In this document: piece after piece, positions 45,926 through 55,595 of the stretch
Numbering within the stretch: the first letter of the stretch is position 1
How the letters are laid out: each line of letters opens with the position of its first letter
Assembly (NCBI GenBank): GCA_001941065.1
Contig: MSHJ01000011.1
Coordinates: forward strand, 186,001 to 250,000
Direction: 5' to 3'
DNA: 64,000 nt
Source: Alistipes sp. Zagget8
GTDB lineage: Bacteria; Bacteroidota; Bacteroidia; Bacteroidales; Rikenellaceae
The notes under the pieces: model-generated
Seen by the model: the letters and a program-made list of their open reading frames with translations, nothing else
Told to the model about the DNA's origin: nothing
Database searches by the model: none
Position numbers and translations under genes: made by a program

Positions 45926-48532
45926 ATGAATATGAATAAACAACTGATTCTGGCTGCGACCGCCTTGCTCCTGGCGTGCAGCCCGTTACATGCGGAGCAG
46001 ATGTGGCCTTTCTCCAGTAAGAAAAAGAAGGCCGCGAAGATCGAAAAAACGGACTCCGTAAAGAAAGAGGACAAATTCGACAAGGCCGTCAAGGGCGCCC
46101 AGAAAGGCAGCGGCCTGTTCGACTACTACCTGACGAAGAAGGGCGAACTGCTGCTGGCCGTCACGCCCCGTAACCTCAAGGCCAACTACCTGCTGGCCAA
46201 CCGGATTTCGGAAATCAGCCAGAACTCCAATTTCGTGGCCGGGCAGATGCTGAACGATCCGTTCATGATCCGCTTCTCGGCCGACACCTCCAATGTCTAC
46301 CTTCACAAGGTCAACCACTGGGAGCGCGTGGCTCCGAACGACCCCATCGAGAAGTCGTTCCGCCGCAACGTGCAGGACCCCATCACCCGGACCTTCAAGA
46401 TCAAGGCCACCCGCAACGATACGCTGCTGATCGATGTGACCACGTTCTTCGTGTCGAACGACAAGCTGCTCACGCCGATCCGCCAGAGCCCGATGGTTCC
46501 GGGCGAGATCAGCGCGACGTACGACGCCGCCGGGTCGAAGCTCAAGGAGGTCAAGGTCTTCGAAAAGAACCTCGAAATCACCAGCATCCTCAATTACAAC
46601 TCCGAGCCGGACGGCTATACGGTGACCGTGCGGCGGTCGATCCTCGAACTGCCCGAGGAGCCGATGAAGGTCCGCTGGCAGGACAACCGCGTGGGCTATT
46701 TCAGCTCGAAATACTACACCTACACCTCGTCCAAGGACAAGCTGCTGACGCATGAGATGATCCACCGCTGGCGCATCGAGCCGAAGGAGGGCGAATGGGA
46801 AAAATATTTCCGCGGCGAACTGGTCGAGCCGGAGCGCAAGATCGTCTTCTACGTCGACAATGCCTTCCCCGACAAGTGGCGTGAGGTGGTGAAGCAGGGT
46901 GTCGAGGACTGGAACAAGGCTTTCGAGGCCGCCGGCTTCAAGAACGTGATGGAGGCCCGCGACTATCCCGACGATCCGTCGTTCGACCCCGACGACATCC
47001 GTTACAACTGCATCCGCTATGCCGTTACCGATGTTGCCAATGCCATGGGGCCGAGCTACACCAACCCCCGCACGGGTGAGATTCTGGTGGCCGACGTCAT
47101 CTGGTACCACAATGTCATTTCGCTGGTGCACAACTGGCGTTTCGCACAGACGGGAGCCGTCGATCCGCGCGTGCGCAAGCCGGTTTTCGATGACGATGTG
47201 ATGCGCGAGTCGCTGCGGTACGTGGCTGCCCACGAGGTGGGCCACACGCTGGGACTGATGCACAACATGGGTGCGAGCTACTCCTTCCCGGTGGACTCGC
47301 TGCGCAGCCCGGCGTTCACGCAGAAATACGGCACGACCCCCTCGATCATGGACTACGCCCGCAACAACTATGTCGCCCAGCGCGGGGATTTCGAACGCGG
47401 CGTGCGGATGGTGCCGCCCCTGGTCGGCGTCTACGACATCCACGCCATCAACTGGGGCTACCGCATCTTCGAGAAGACGCGCGACGCCAGGGAGGAGCTG
47501 CCGCTGCTCAACGACCTGCTGGCCGCGAAGCGCGACGATCCCATGTATGAATTCGGCGCACAGCAGATTTTCCTGACGCTCGATCCCACCGACCAGTCGG
47601 AGGACCTGGGCAACGACCATATCAAGGCGGGCAATTACGGTATCGAGAACTGCAAATACATCATCGCCAACCTCTGCGACTGGTTCGCCGAGGAGAACCG
47701 CGACTATAAGGATATTCAGTCGATGTACGCCGCCGTGATCGGCCAGTACACGCGCTACCTGATGCACGTGATGCCCTATCTGGGCGGTGTGGAGTACAAG
47801 GACCTCGTGCAGGACGGACGACCCCTGCGTGCCGTGAGCTATATTCCCGCCGAGCGGCAGAAGCAGGCCATGAAATGGCTGGTCGACCAGGTGCTTACGG
47901 CGCGTGCGTGGCTGCTGCCCCAGGAACTGATGGACAAATTGGGCCAGCCCTCCACGATCCTCGACAACGCGGCTTCGGGTGTTGCCGGCAAGATTTTCAG
48001 CCCTGCGACCCTGGGCAGCATCTATCAGGGCGAGCGTTCGGGCCAGAAGGGAATCTACCGGGTGGACACCTATCTGAACGATGCCTACAATACGGTCTTC
48101 GCATCGGCCGTCAGGGGCGGTTCGCTGACTATCGAGGAGATGAACCTGCAAGGTGCCGCCGTGGCCGCACTGCTCAAAAACAGCGGATTGACAGGTCCCT
48201 CGGGCACGGCGCTCCAACTGGGCAAAGGACTGGCCGACGACGGAAGCGCCCTGCTGGCACGGCTGGCCGACGAGGCGCTGCCTCCGTTTGTCTGCAACCA
48301 TCCCGAATGCCGTCACGACCACGCCTCGGCCGGGGAAATCTCCTACTATCGTCACGACATGAAAGGGCCGTCGCTTTCGGCGCAGGTGGGACAGCCGCTC
48401 TACACGGCTACGCTGCGCCGGGTGCTGAACCTCTATAAGCAGCGCCGGGGTGCGGGCGACGCCCGCACGCGGGATTTCTACGAATTCCAGATATTGAAGA
48501 TCGAATCGGCGTTCAAAAACGCAAAATTATAA
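45926..48532 (+). CDS. Exported zinc-dependent metalloprotease (DUF5117/DUF5118/DUF4953 type)
   Basis: 868 residues; signal peptide QLILAATALLLACSPLHA. A Lys-rich stretch (SSKKKKAAKIEKTD) leads to an N-terminal beta region and then the catalytic domain. The metal site is HEVGHTLGLMH from His436, with Met-turn SIMDY at about 473-477, a metzincin-type arrangement. IWYHNVISLVHNWRFAQTGA precedes it. It would cut a protein or peptide substrate whose products the SusC/D pair imports; the actual substrate is unknown. Seventeen bases after the PKD-like gene. Confidence 0.92.
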   Translation: MNMNKQLILAATALLLACSPLHAEQMWPFSSKKKKAAKIEKTDSVKKEDKFDKAVKGAQKGSGLFDYYLTKKGELLLAVTPRNLKANYLLANRISEISQNSNFVAGQMLNDPFMIRFSADTSNVYLHKVNHWERVAPNDPIEKSFRRNVQDPITRTFKIKATRNDTLLIDVTTFFVSNDKLLTPIRQSPMVPGEISATYDAAGSKLKEVKVFEKNLEITSILNYNSEPDGYTVTVRRSILELPEEPMKVRWQDNRVGYFSSKYYTYTSSKDKLLTHEMIHRWRIEPKEGEWEKYFRGELVEPERKIVFYVDNAFPDKWREVVKQGVEDWNKAFEAAGFKNVMEARDYPDDPSFDPDDIRYNCIRYAVTDVANAMGPSYTNPRTGEILVADVIWYHNVISLVHNWRFAQTGAVDPRVRKPVFDDDVMRESLRYVAAHEVGHTLGLMHNMGASYSFPVDSLRSPAFTQKYGTTPSIMDYARNNYVAQRGDFERGVRMVPPLVGVYDIHAINWGYRIFEKTRDAREELPLLNDLLAAKRDDPMYEFGAQQIFLTLDPTDQSEDLGNDHIKAGNYGIENCKYIIANLCDWFAEENRDYKDIQSMYAAVIGQYTRYLMHVMPYLGGVEYKDLVQDGRPLRAVSYIPAERQKQAMKWLVDQVLTARAWLLPQELMDKLGQPSTILDNAASGVAGKIFSPATLGSIYQGERSGQKGIYRVDTYLNDAYNTVFASAVRGGSLTIEEMNLQGAAVAALLKNSGLTGPSGTALQLGKGLADDGSALLARLADEALPPFVCNHPECRHDHASAGEISYYRHDMKGPSLSAQVGQPLYTATLRRVLNLYKQRRGAGDARTRDFYEFQILKIESAFKNAKL

Positions 48533-48566
48533 TTATTCTATCAAACATTTTAATATTCGTTAGGTT

Positions 48567-49622
48567 ATGAAAAAGTTGAAATTTCTGATTCCGGCATTCG
48601 CACTGGTTGCATTGACATTTGCCGGGTGCTCCGATGACGACGGAGACGATGATCAGCCTGCCGTGACCAAACTCGCGCTGACCGATCCGGCGCAGGCTGC
48701 GCTGACATTTGTAGCGACCTCTCCCGAGGCGCAGGTCATTACGCTCGACACCGATGCTTCGACGGTCACGGTCGAGCAGGTGCTGGCCGAAGGCGAGGAG
48801 AAAGCCGAGTGGTGCGTGGTGACGGTCCAGAGCGCCACTCAGATCAAGGTGGCTCCTGCAAGCAACCTGACCACTGCGGAGCGTACGGCCAAATACCGTA
48901 TTTCGGCCGGAACGGTGACTCCCGTGGAGTTCACCGTGACGCAGGATTTCCCCGAGCCGGAAGATGCAACCCTGTCGATCGACCTGGAGGACAGTTATGG
49001 TACCTACTCCTTTACGGCTTCTGCAACGGGCGGTGAGGTGACCGTTACCACGGTGACTACCAATGCGCACCTTTGGACCGCCGAATTCTGCGATTTTATG
49101 GGTGATCCTATTACCGATGAAGACGAATTGCCGACCTATTGCACGCTCAAGACGAGCTCTGGAGTCAATGGCGATGCCCTAATCGTGAATTTCCTTCCCA
49201 ATACGCAGTCCTTGATGCAGAGTGGAGCTCTGGTGAAGATCTCGGCAGGCAATGCGGAGCCGATTCAGATTTGGCTCAATCAGGATGTGCCTTTGGCAAC
49301 GTCGCTGACCGTTCACGACATGGACTCTTGGGCCGAACTTTCTACTGATCTTCCCGTGAACTTTGCCAAAGATGCTACGCAGACTGCCAAGCAGGAGTTC
49401 GGAACCGAAAGTGAGGGCTCTTTCCTCGTAAAAGTGGTTACCGAAGGTACCTCTGAGGTCGTGGCAGAACCTTGGCTCTATGCTGAACGGGATCATATGG
49501 GGAATGTAACTCTCTATCCCGAGACTGTGAACACCGGTGCAGAGCGCAAGCTGGATGTGATTCTGGTGGGAGAGAACAATAAGGAACTTTTCCGCATGAA
49601 AGTGACGCAGGCCGGAGCGTAA
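48567..49622 (+). CDS. BACON-type surface lipoprotein
   Basis: 351 residues; lipobox LTFAGC (Cys21), followed by an acidic SDDDGDDDQ surface-export signal. Two or three Ig-like beta modules follow (DPAQAALTFVATSPEAQVIT, ATLSIDLEDSYGTYSFTASA, VHDMDSWAELSTDLP), resembling BACON domains that bind carbohydrate or mucin. It ends the locus, 34 bases after the protease. The second half is noticeably richer in A and T than its neighbours. Confidence 0.8.
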   Translation: MKKLKFLIPAFALVALTFAGCSDDDGDDDQPAVTKLALTDPAQAALTFVATSPEAQVITLDTDASTVTVEQVLAEGEEKAEWCVVTVQSATQIKVAPASNLTTAERTAKYRISAGTVTPVEFTVTQDFPEPEDATLSIDLEDSYGTYSFTASATGGEVTVTTVTTNAHLWTAEFCDFMGDPITDEDELPTYCTLKTSSGVNGDALIVNFLPNTQSLMQSGALVKISAGNAEPIQIWLNQDVPLATSLTVHDMDSWAELSTDLPVNFAKDATQTAKQEFGTESEGSFLVKVVTEGTSEVVAEPWLYAERDHMGNVTLYPETVNTGAERKLDVILVGENNKELFRMKVTQAGA

Positions 49623-49641
49623 GCGGTTCGGTCCTGAAAAC

Positions 49642-49674
49642 AGCGGGGCGGTCGTATCGAATGACCGCCCCGCT
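49642..49674. terminator. Bidirectional terminator between convergent genes
   Basis: Perfect 12-bp stem AGCGGGGCGGTC (49642-49653) with GACCGCCCCGCT (49663-49674), nine-base loop. TTTGTGTCTTG follows on the plus strand, and GTTTTCAGG follows on the minus strand. Confidence 0.9.
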
Positions 49675-49696
49675 TTGTGTCTTGTTCCGGCGTGCC

Positions 49697-50287
49697 TTAC
49701 AGGAAGAGCAGGAAGAGGATCGGTACGGCAATGCCCGCCGCGAGCTCGATGCCGCCCCGGCCGCGCAGTCCGTTGCGCCCCGGGACCATCACCAGCCCCG
49801 TGAGCGTGATGACGAGCAGCGATGCGGCGAAAACGTCGGAAAAACGCGTCCACCACCGGCTGGGGTTGTAGTGCAGGCGGTTCATCGAACTGATGATGGG
49901 CCTTTTTGTCAGTTTTTCATAGATGGCATGGCCGTTCTGCATATCCACCTCGAGCACGGAACCTCCTGCAACGAAGACCTTTACCCGGTGTTCGCCGCTG
50001 GCGTAGTGCTTCGCATAGCGTGCTTCGGGGTCGGCCGTGCGGAGCATTGCTTCGGCCTGCTCGCGGCTGGTCTCGGCCGGGGCGGGATAGGTGCCCGGCA
50101 TCTGCAGTTCCATGCGGCGGACCGAATAGTTGCTGTTGAAATCGCGTTTGTGGTTCAGCACGATGCCCGATACGGCATAAACCACCACCACGCCCGCGAA
50201 GAAATAGGAGAGGTCGCGATGGATGATTCGTGCCCACCGGCGAATCTGCGAGCCGCGTTTAGCGGCCGGCTTCGTCGTCGACTGCAT
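49697..50287 (-). CDS. PepSY-associated membrane protein
   Basis: 196 residues from ATG at 50287 (MQSTTKPAAKRGSQIRRWAR); a longer reading lies in the upstream gene. Two or three membrane segments: DLSYFFAGVVVVYAVSGIVL, DVFAASLLVITLTGLVMVPG and the last 20 residues. Between them is a PepSY-like region (REQAEAMLRTADPEARYAKH, VKVFVAGGSVLEVDMQNGHA). Proteins of this sort are often linked to heme or iron uptake, and HRDLSYF and NRLHYNP resemble that group. It overlaps the lipoprotein gene upstream by 29 bases. Confidence 0.85.
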   Translation of the reverse strand: MQSTTKPAAKRGSQIRRWARIIHRDLSYFFAGVVVVYAVSGIVLNHKRDFNSNYSVRRMELQMPGTYPAPAETSREQAEAMLRTADPEARYAKHYASGEHRVKVFVAGGSVLEVDMQNGHAIYEKLTKRPIISSMNRLHYNPSRWWTRFSDVFAASLLVITLTGLVMVPGRNGLRGRGGIELAAGIAVPILFLLFL

Positions 50288-50792
50288 GGCAGGCGAAGGT
50301 TTCGATGCGGTAAATGCTCCAGTACTCCTTGCCTTCACGCGCCTGGCGGGCGGCGATCGAGTCGCGGAGTTCGCGAATCTGTCCTTTGAGCATCGCTACG
50401 GCTTCGGGATTGCCCTTGCCGCCTTCGATGCTGGCGTCGAGGCGCATCTCCCAGTCGTCGAGGAACGGCAGTTCGACGCGCTGTTCTGCCACGACACCGT
50501 CAACGGTGACCGTGCGGTTGGAGATCATCGGGTCGAACGACTGCATCCGTTCATCGGCCAGCGCTTCGACCATCTGGGTGGTGTCGCTGCCCATCAGGGT
50601 GATGTGGGTGCTGCCGTGGCCGCAGGTGCTGACGCAGAGCCCTTCGACGCGGACGGTGTCGCCCACCAATGCATCGGCCTTGGCGAGCAGTTCGTCGACC
50701 GTCAGGGTTTCGCCGCCGGCGTTGCCGGTGCGGTTGCAGGCCGCTACGGAGAGTGCGGCCAGCAGGAGGATGAAGAGGTGTTTCATTTTCAT
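50259..50792 (-). CDS. Lipoprotein with an OB-like fold, partner of the PepSY protein
   Basis: 177 residues; lipobox LSVAAC (Cys19). The core TVDELLAKADALVGDTVRVE, GLCVSTCGHGSTHITLMGSD and TVTVDGVVAEQRVELP has the rhythm of an OB-fold; Cys and His in CVSTCGHG could bind metal. A helical C-terminal part follows, ending EYWSIYRIETFACHAV. Function unknown; the overlap with the PepSY gene suggests a shared role. Confidence 0.75.
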   Translation of the reverse strand: MKMKHLFILLLAALSVAACNRTGNAGGETLTVDELLAKADALVGDTVRVEGLCVSTCGHGSTHITLMGSDTTQMVEALADERMQSFDPMISNRTVTVDGVVAEQRVELPFLDDWEMRLDASIEGGKGNPEAVAMLKGQIRELRDSIAARQAREGKEYWSIYRIETFACHAVDDEAGR

Positions 50793-50860
50793 GGAATCGG
50801 TTTTCGGCCGGGCAGGTCCGTGTCCCGGGGGACCGTCTGCCCGAACGCGGGTTTACAGTA

Positions 50861-50892
50861 CAAAGATAACGATTTGCGACCGAATGCACAAA
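50861..50892 (-). promoter_or_regulatory. Promoter of the lipoprotein-PepSY pair
   Basis: On the minus strand TTTG (50892-50889), a 20-base spacer and TATCTTTG (50868-50861): a consensus Bacteroidales promoter. The start of transcription would be near 50854, giving a leader of about 62 bases to the ATG at 50792. Confidence 0.8.
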
Positions 50893-50956
50893 CCGGAAAC
50901 GCAGTTCCTCGCCGGAATTGCCGTGGGTAAATAGGGGGTGGGGCGGCTGTTTCCGC

Positions 50957-51421
50957 CTACCGGAAATGGTAGAGGAAGACGACCGTGGCTTCGAAGGCGT
51001 TTTTGGGCCGGTCCCTGATCTCGAGCGACACCCGGATTTCGGCCTTTATGACCCCGCGGAGATTGGTGATCGACTGCAGGGCGGCCCGCAGCCGGACCTC
51101 GTCGTTGACTAGCACGGGCTGGTTGAAACGCAGTTTCTCGATGCCGTAGTTGACCATCATTTTCACGTTGTTCACCTGCACGACCTGCGCCCAGAGGTGG
51201 GGCAGCACCGAGAGCGTCAGGTAGCCGTGTGCGATGGCGGAGCCGTAGGGACTCTCCGTCCGCGCCCGCTCCGGGTCCACATGAATCCATTGGTGGTCGA
51301 GGGTCGCGTCCGCGAAAAGGTTGATCTGCTCCTGCGTAATTTTCAGGTAGTCCGAAACGCCCAACTCCTGTCCTTCGAGTTGTGCGAATTCTTCGAAATT
51401 GTTGATAATCAATCGGCTCAT
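50957..51421 (-). CDS. MaoC-like (R)-specific enoyl-CoA hydratase/dehydratase
   Basis: 154 residues from ATG at 51421 (MSRLIINNFEEFAQLEGQEL); an upstream Met is not supported. The hot-dog fold's hydratase motif is NLFADATLDHQWIHVDPERA, with the catalytic Asp and His in ADATxDHQWIH; then SPYGSAIAHGYLTLSVLP. It would hydrate trans-enoyl-CoA or enoyl-ACP-type substrates. No fatty acid gene is adjacent, so the pathway is open. Confidence 0.88.
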   Translation of the reverse strand: MSRLIINNFEEFAQLEGQELGVSDYLKITQEQINLFADATLDHQWIHVDPERARTESPYGSAIAHGYLTLSVLPHLWAQVVQVNNVKMMVNYGIEKLRFNQPVLVNDEVRLRAALQSITNLRGVIKAEIRVSLEIRDRPKNAFEATVVFLYHFR

Positions 51422-51512
51422 GTCGAATAGTGTCGTTACGGTACCAAAGATACGAAAAATGTTCGGTCCGCCGGCCCGGGGCGCGAAATTGAACACTTTT
51501 GTGGGCAGTATG

Positions 51513-51542
51513 AAAAATCCCCGGCAGCAGAGGCCGGGGATT
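51513..51542 (-). terminator. Rho-independent terminator of the secreted PHP gene
   Basis: Stem AATCCCCGGC (51516-51525) with GCCGGGGATT (51533-51542). On the minus strand it runs into a short T stretch (TTTC). It is 15 bases past the stop. Confidence 0.8.
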
Positions 51543-51556
51543 CGATGGTGCCGGGG

Positions 51557-52747
51557 TTACAGATTCACCTCGATCCGGGGATGGTCTTTTTCGGAGTGCC
51601 ACATGTTCTCGACGGTGAACCGGAGCGGCTTGTCCCGGCCTACGGTCGTTGTAATGGCCGAGAAAGGCTTGAGCACGACCGGATTCTGTCCCGGGAAGCG
51701 GAGGAAATACGGCACCGAGGTGTTGTTCGTGAGACTCACCGTACGTTGGCCGTTTTTCGGGTCGGTGTAGAGTACCTTCGTTTTGACCGATGCCGCGAAA
51801 AGGTCTTTCATCAGCTGTTCGTCGCCGGCTATCGTGTCGAACGAATAGGCCAGCGTGCGGTGCGCCTCGAGCGCCTCGCGCAGTGCCTCGAGCGAGTTGT
51901 CACGGGCGAAAATCAGCGTCATGTTGCGGCGATGGCCCTGCATGCGGTAGGTCTCGGCCGCAGAGTCGTGGATGTCGGTGTTCGCTGAGACGAAGAGGTT
52001 CCGGGCATGGGCCCGGGCGATGGCTTTGGGGTAGAATTCGGCGCCGTTCATAATCTCGATACCGTCGATCAGCCCCTCGCCGTAGGCTTTGACCTCGAAT
52101 TCGGGGTGCTCGAGGCTCTTGCGCCGCCAGCCCGGGTGGTTGTGCATCACCAACGCTCCCTGTGCCTTGGCGTTGCGGAGCGATTGCAGGGCATCGACGT
52201 CGTAGAGGGCGTTGTTGTCGGTGGTGAAGAGGGCGTTGTAGTGGCCGTAAGCTATCGGTTCGCGGGTGATTTCGGCGCCGGGGATGATCGTTATGCCGTA
52301 TTTCACGGCTGTCTCCTGCGCCAGTTTTACCGGGACGTTCAGGTCTGTCTGGATGCCCCGTTCGTCGGACGCCCTCCGGATGATGTTGTTGTTCACGGCC
52401 TCGGTGCCTTCCGGGACATATCCTTTCAGGAAATGCAGCATTTTGCCCTCGTGACGGCGATACTCCACATGTTCGGTGATCGCCAGCACGTCCAGGCCGT
52501 CGTACCACGCTTCGCGCACGCGGAATTCGGGCGTGCAGTCGCCGTCCGAATAGACCGAGTGGGTGTGCAGGTCGGCTTTGTAGACGGTGTAGCCGTTCAC
52601 CTCGGGCAGCACGAACTCCGTGCGCTGCGCCGTCATACGCAGCGCGTGGCGCGTGATGTCGGGATTGTGGGCGTCGGTGTAGTAATGCTGCGCGGTTGCG
52701 CCGCATACCGCCGAAAGGGCGGCGGCGAGGAGAAGTGTTTTTTTCAT
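51557..52747 (-). CDS. Exported PHP-domain phosphoesterase
   Basis: 396 residues from ATG at 52747 (MKKTLLLAAALSAVCGATAQ), which is a signal peptide; the longer reading lies across the tpiA region and is rejected. PHP motifs: YKADLHTHSVYSDGDCTPEF, ITEHVEYRRHEGK, IIPGAEIT, VMHNHPGWRRKS, SANTDIHDS. The C-terminal 80 residues are a beta domain (TVSLTNNTSVPYFLRF). It should act in the periplasm on a phosphoester; the substrate is unknown. Confidence 0.88.
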   Translation of the reverse strand: MKKTLLLAAALSAVCGATAQHYYTDAHNPDITRHALRMTAQRTEFVLPEVNGYTVYKADLHTHSVYSDGDCTPEFRVREAWYDGLDVLAITEHVEYRRHEGKMLHFLKGYVPEGTEAVNNNIIRRASDERGIQTDLNVPVKLAQETAVKYGITIIPGAEITREPIAYGHYNALFTTDNNALYDVDALQSLRNAKAQGALVMHNHPGWRRKSLEHPEFEVKAYGEGLIDGIEIMNGAEFYPKAIARAHARNLFVSANTDIHDSAAETYRMQGHRRNMTLIFARDNSLEALREALEAHRTLAYSFDTIAGDEQLMKDLFAASVKTKVLYTDPKNGQRTVSLTNNTSVPYFLRFPGQNPVVLKPFSAITTTVGRDKPLRFTVENMWHSEKDHPRIEVNL

Positions 52748-52790
52748 GGTGTCGGTAGTTTGGGGTTGGGTTGGGTCGGCCTTCGGACCG

Positions 52791-52826
52791 AAAAAAAGAG
52801 AGAGACCCCGGTGAAGGGTCTCTCTC
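52791..52826 (-). terminator. Rho-independent terminator of tpiA
   Basis: 11-bp stem GAGAGAGACCC (52798-52808) with GGGTCTCTCTC (52816-52826), seven-base loop. On the minus strand it is followed by seven T (52797-52791). Confidence 0.92.
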
Positions 52827-52845
52827 GGTAATGGGTTGTTGCAGA

Positions 52846-53604
52846 TTACTTGGAGAATCCCTTGCCGATTCCGAGGAAATCCTCGGCCTTGAGGGCTGCG
52901 CCGCCGATCAGGCCGCCGTCGACATCCTCCTTGGCGAAGATTTCGGCTGCGTTCGAAGGCTTGCACGAACCGCCGTAGAGGATTGCCGTATCCTGGGCTG
53001 CGGCGCCGAACTTGGCGGCCAGCACCTGGCGGATGTAGGCGTGAATCTCCTGAGCCTGCTCGGCCGAGGCGGTCTTGCCGGTGCCGATGGCCCATACGGG
53101 TTCGTAAGCGATCACGAGCTCCTTGTACTGCTCCTCGGTGAGGTTGTAAACCACCTCCTCGATCTGGGCCTTCACCACGTCGAAATGCTTGCCGGCCTCA
53201 CGCTCGTCGAGGTTCTCGCCTACGCAGTAGATGGGAACGAGTCCGTTTGCATAAGCCTGCGCCATCTTCTTGTTGAGCGTCGCGGAGGTCTCGCCGTAGT
53301 ACTGGCGGCGCTCCGAGTGGCCGAGGATCACGTATTTGCAGCCCAGCGCGGCGATCATCGACGCGGCGATCTCGCCCGTGTAAGCGCCTTTGGCCTCCGT
53401 TGCGCAGTCCTGTGCGCCGAGTGCGATGTCCGAACCCTTCAGGGCCTCGGCAACCATCGACAGGTGGGTGAACGGCGGGCAGACGATGAAATTCACGCAC
53501 GAGCAAACGCTTCCGCGGTCTGCTACGATGCCTTTGGCCAGTTCGACTCCTTCGGCGGGAAGCGTGTTCATCTTCCAGTTGCCGGCAACAATTTTCTTTC
53601 TCAT
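52846..53604 (-). CDS. tpiA: Triosephosphate isomerase
   Basis: 252 residues; interconverts DHAP and glyceraldehyde 3-phosphate. Catalytic Lys in AGNWKMNTL, His in ILGHSERRQYYGE, Glu in AYEPVWAIGTGKTAS, and the phosphate loop YGGSCKPSNA. Complete, with a strong terminator; a single-gene unit. Confidence 0.98.
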   Translation of the reverse strand: MRKKIVAGNWKMNTLPAEGVELAKGIVADRGSVCSCVNFIVCPPFTHLSMVAEALKGSDIALGAQDCATEAKGAYTGEIAASMIAALGCKYVILGHSERRQYYGETSATLNKKMAQAYANGLVPIYCVGENLDEREAGKHFDVVKAQIEEVVYNLTEEQYKELVIAYEPVWAIGTGKTASAEQAQEIHAYIRQVLAAKFGAAAQDTAILYGGSCKPSNAAEIFAKEDVDGGLIGGAALKAEDFLGIGKGFSK

Positions 53605-53670
53605 AGTATGTATTCCTTTTTATGTTGGTAAATATATTTGTCGTTTAGCAAGAATCCCGGTTTTACATTC

Positions 53671-53737
53671 GCGGCGGAACGCCGCGTTTATAAATCTGAC
53701 CCACCCCCAAACCCCCGCCTCGGCGGGGGCTTATCGC
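53671..53737 (+). repeat. Two-hairpin intergenic repeat, copy 2
   Basis: GCGGCG-gaa-CGCCGC (53671-53685), core TTTATAAATCTGACCCACC and CCAAA, then CCCCCGCC/GGCGGGGG and CTTATCGC. Lies between tpiA and lysS, 69-135 bases before the lysS stop on the other side. Confidence 0.8.
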
Positions 53738-53805
53738 ATGCGACCGGGTTGTCAACCGGAATGCGGGCGGGAATTACGAATTATTAATTTTTAATTCTTA
53801 ATTAT

Positions 53806-55530
53806 TCATTCTTCATTAATCCATGCTTTGACCTCGTCGATCGAGGGGGCTTTCAGTCCGAGCTTATTCTTCTTGTTGAATCCGCACAGGTCGTTGAAGA
53901 ACTTGCCGGGGGCGAGCTTCTTCAGCGCATCGACCGTGAGGTAGCCCATCTTCTGGATCACCGGAACCCACTCCTCGGGCACGCCGATGGCGGTGTAAGC
54001 CTCCACGGGGTCCTGTACGGCCTTCTTTTCGGGGCGCATCTGGGGGAAGAACAGCACGTCCTGGATCGAAGACTGGTCGGTCATGAACATCGTCAGGCGG
54101 TCGATGCCGATGCCCATTCCCGAGCAGGTCGGCATGCCGTATTCCAGGGCCCGCACGAAATCCATGTCGATGAACATCGCCTCGTCGTCACCCTTTTCAG
54201 AGAGCCGCAGCTGCTCCTGGAAACGCTCCAGCTGGTCGATCGGGTCGTTCAGCTCGGAGTAGGCGTTGCACAACTCCTTGCCATTGACGAACAGTTCGAA
54301 ACGCTCCGTCAGCTCGGGATTCGAGCGGTGGCGCTTGCACAGCGGCGACATCTCGCGCGGATAGTCCGTGATGAAGGTGGGTTGGATGAGCTCCTCCTCG
54401 CAGTACTGCCCGAAGATGGCGTCGATCAGCTTGCCCTTGCCGAAGGTCTCGTCCACCTCGACGTTGAGCTGCTTGCAGGCCGCGCGAAGCTCCTCCTCCG
54501 AACGGCCCGTGATGTCGTAGCCGGTCTTTTCGCGGATGGCGTCGGTCATCGTCAGGCGGCGGAACGGGGCTTTGAACGAGATCGGTTTGCCGTCGATCGT
54601 GAGCTCCGTGGTGCCGTTCACGGCCATGGCCACCCGTTCGAGCATCTGCTCGGTGAACTCCATCATCCAGAGGTAGTCCTTGTAGGCCACGTAAATCTCC
54701 ATGCAGGTGAACTCGGGGTTGTGCGTGCGGTCCATGCCCTCGTTGCGGAAATTCTTGCCGAACTCGTATACGCCGTCGAACCCGCCGACGATCAGCTTTT
54801 TGAGATACAACTCCGTGGCGATGCGCAGGTAGAGGTCGATGTCGAGCGAGTTGTGGTGCGTGATGAACGGACGCGCCGAAGCGCCGCCCGGAATGGGCTG
54901 GAGAATCGGGGTTTCGACCTCGATATAGCCTTTCGAATTGAAAAACTCGCGCATCGTGGCCATGATTTTGGCCCGGCGGACAAAGGTGTCTTTCACCTGC
55001 GGATTGACGATCAGGTCGAGATACCGCTGGCGGTAGCGCACCTCCGGGTCGGTGAAGGCGTCGAACGTCTTGCCGTCCTTCTCCTTGACGACGGGCAGCG
55101 GGCGGATCGATTTCGACAGCACGGTGAACCGGCGGCAGTGCACCGACAGTTCGCCGGTGTTGGTGTGGAATGCGAAGCCCTCGACACCCACGAAATCGCC
55201 GATGTCCAGCAGTTTTTTAAAGACCGTGTTGTAGAGCGTCGGATCGCCTTCGGGACAGATGTCGTCGCGGCGGATGTAGACCTGGATGCGGCCCGTGTGG
55301 TCCTGCAGTTCGAAGAACGAGGCGCTGCCCATGATGCGGCGCGACATGATGCGGCCGGCGATGCGGACATCCTGGAAATTCTTCTTCGTGTCGTCGTAGT
55401 TGTCGGCGATTTCGCGTGCCGTCGCCGTCACCTCATAGCGGGCGGCGGGGTAGGGCTCGATGCCCAATTCGCGGAGCGCCGTGAGCGACTGTCTGCGAAG
55501 CTGTTCCTGTTCGCTGAGTTCGAGTGCCAT
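53806..55530 (-). CDS. lysS: Lysyl-tRNA synthetase, class II
   Basis: 574 residues, about 70 more than the E. coli enzyme. The N-terminal OB-fold includes [20 protein letters not shown]. Class II motif 2 is [19 protein letters not shown] and motif 3 [15 protein letters not shown]. The extra C-terminal 70 residues (from [20 protein letters not shown]) form a helical extension seen in Bacteroidales enzymes. A candidate -7 box (TATTTTTG on the minus strand, 55565-55572) is about 35 bases upstream of the start. Confidence 0.97.
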   Translation of the reverse strand: MALELSEQEQLRRQSLTALRELGIEPYPAARYEVTATAREIADNYDDTKKNFQDVRIAGRIMSRRIMGSASFFELQDHTGRIQVYIRRDDICPEGDPTLYNTVFKKLLDIGDFVGVEGFAFHTNTGELSVHCRRFTVLSKSIRPLPVVKEKDGKTFDAFTDPEVRYRQRYLDLIVNPQVKDTFVRRAKIMATMREFFNSKGYIEVETPILQPIPGGASARPFITHHNSLDIDLYLRIATELYLKKLIVGGFDGVYEFGKNFRNEGMDRTHNPEFTCMEIYVAYKDYLWMMEFTEQMLERVAMAVNGTTELTIDGKPISFKAPFRRLTMTDAIREKTGYDITGRSEEELRAACKQLNVEVDETFGKGKLIDAIFGQYCEEELIQPTFITDYPREMSPLCKRHRSNPELTERFELFVNGKELCNAYSELNDPIDQLERFQEQLRLSEKGDDEAMFIDMDFVRALEYGMPTCSGMGIGIDRLTMFMTDQSSIQDVLFFPQMRPEKKAVQDPVEAYTAIGVPEEWVPVIQKMGYLTVDALKKLAPGKFFNDLCGFNKKNKLGLKAPSIDEVKAWINEE

Positions 55531-55595
55531 ATCGTATGTGTGTTATGATTATCGTTATATCGCACAAAAATAGTGAAAAATGGGCAAAATAGCAA

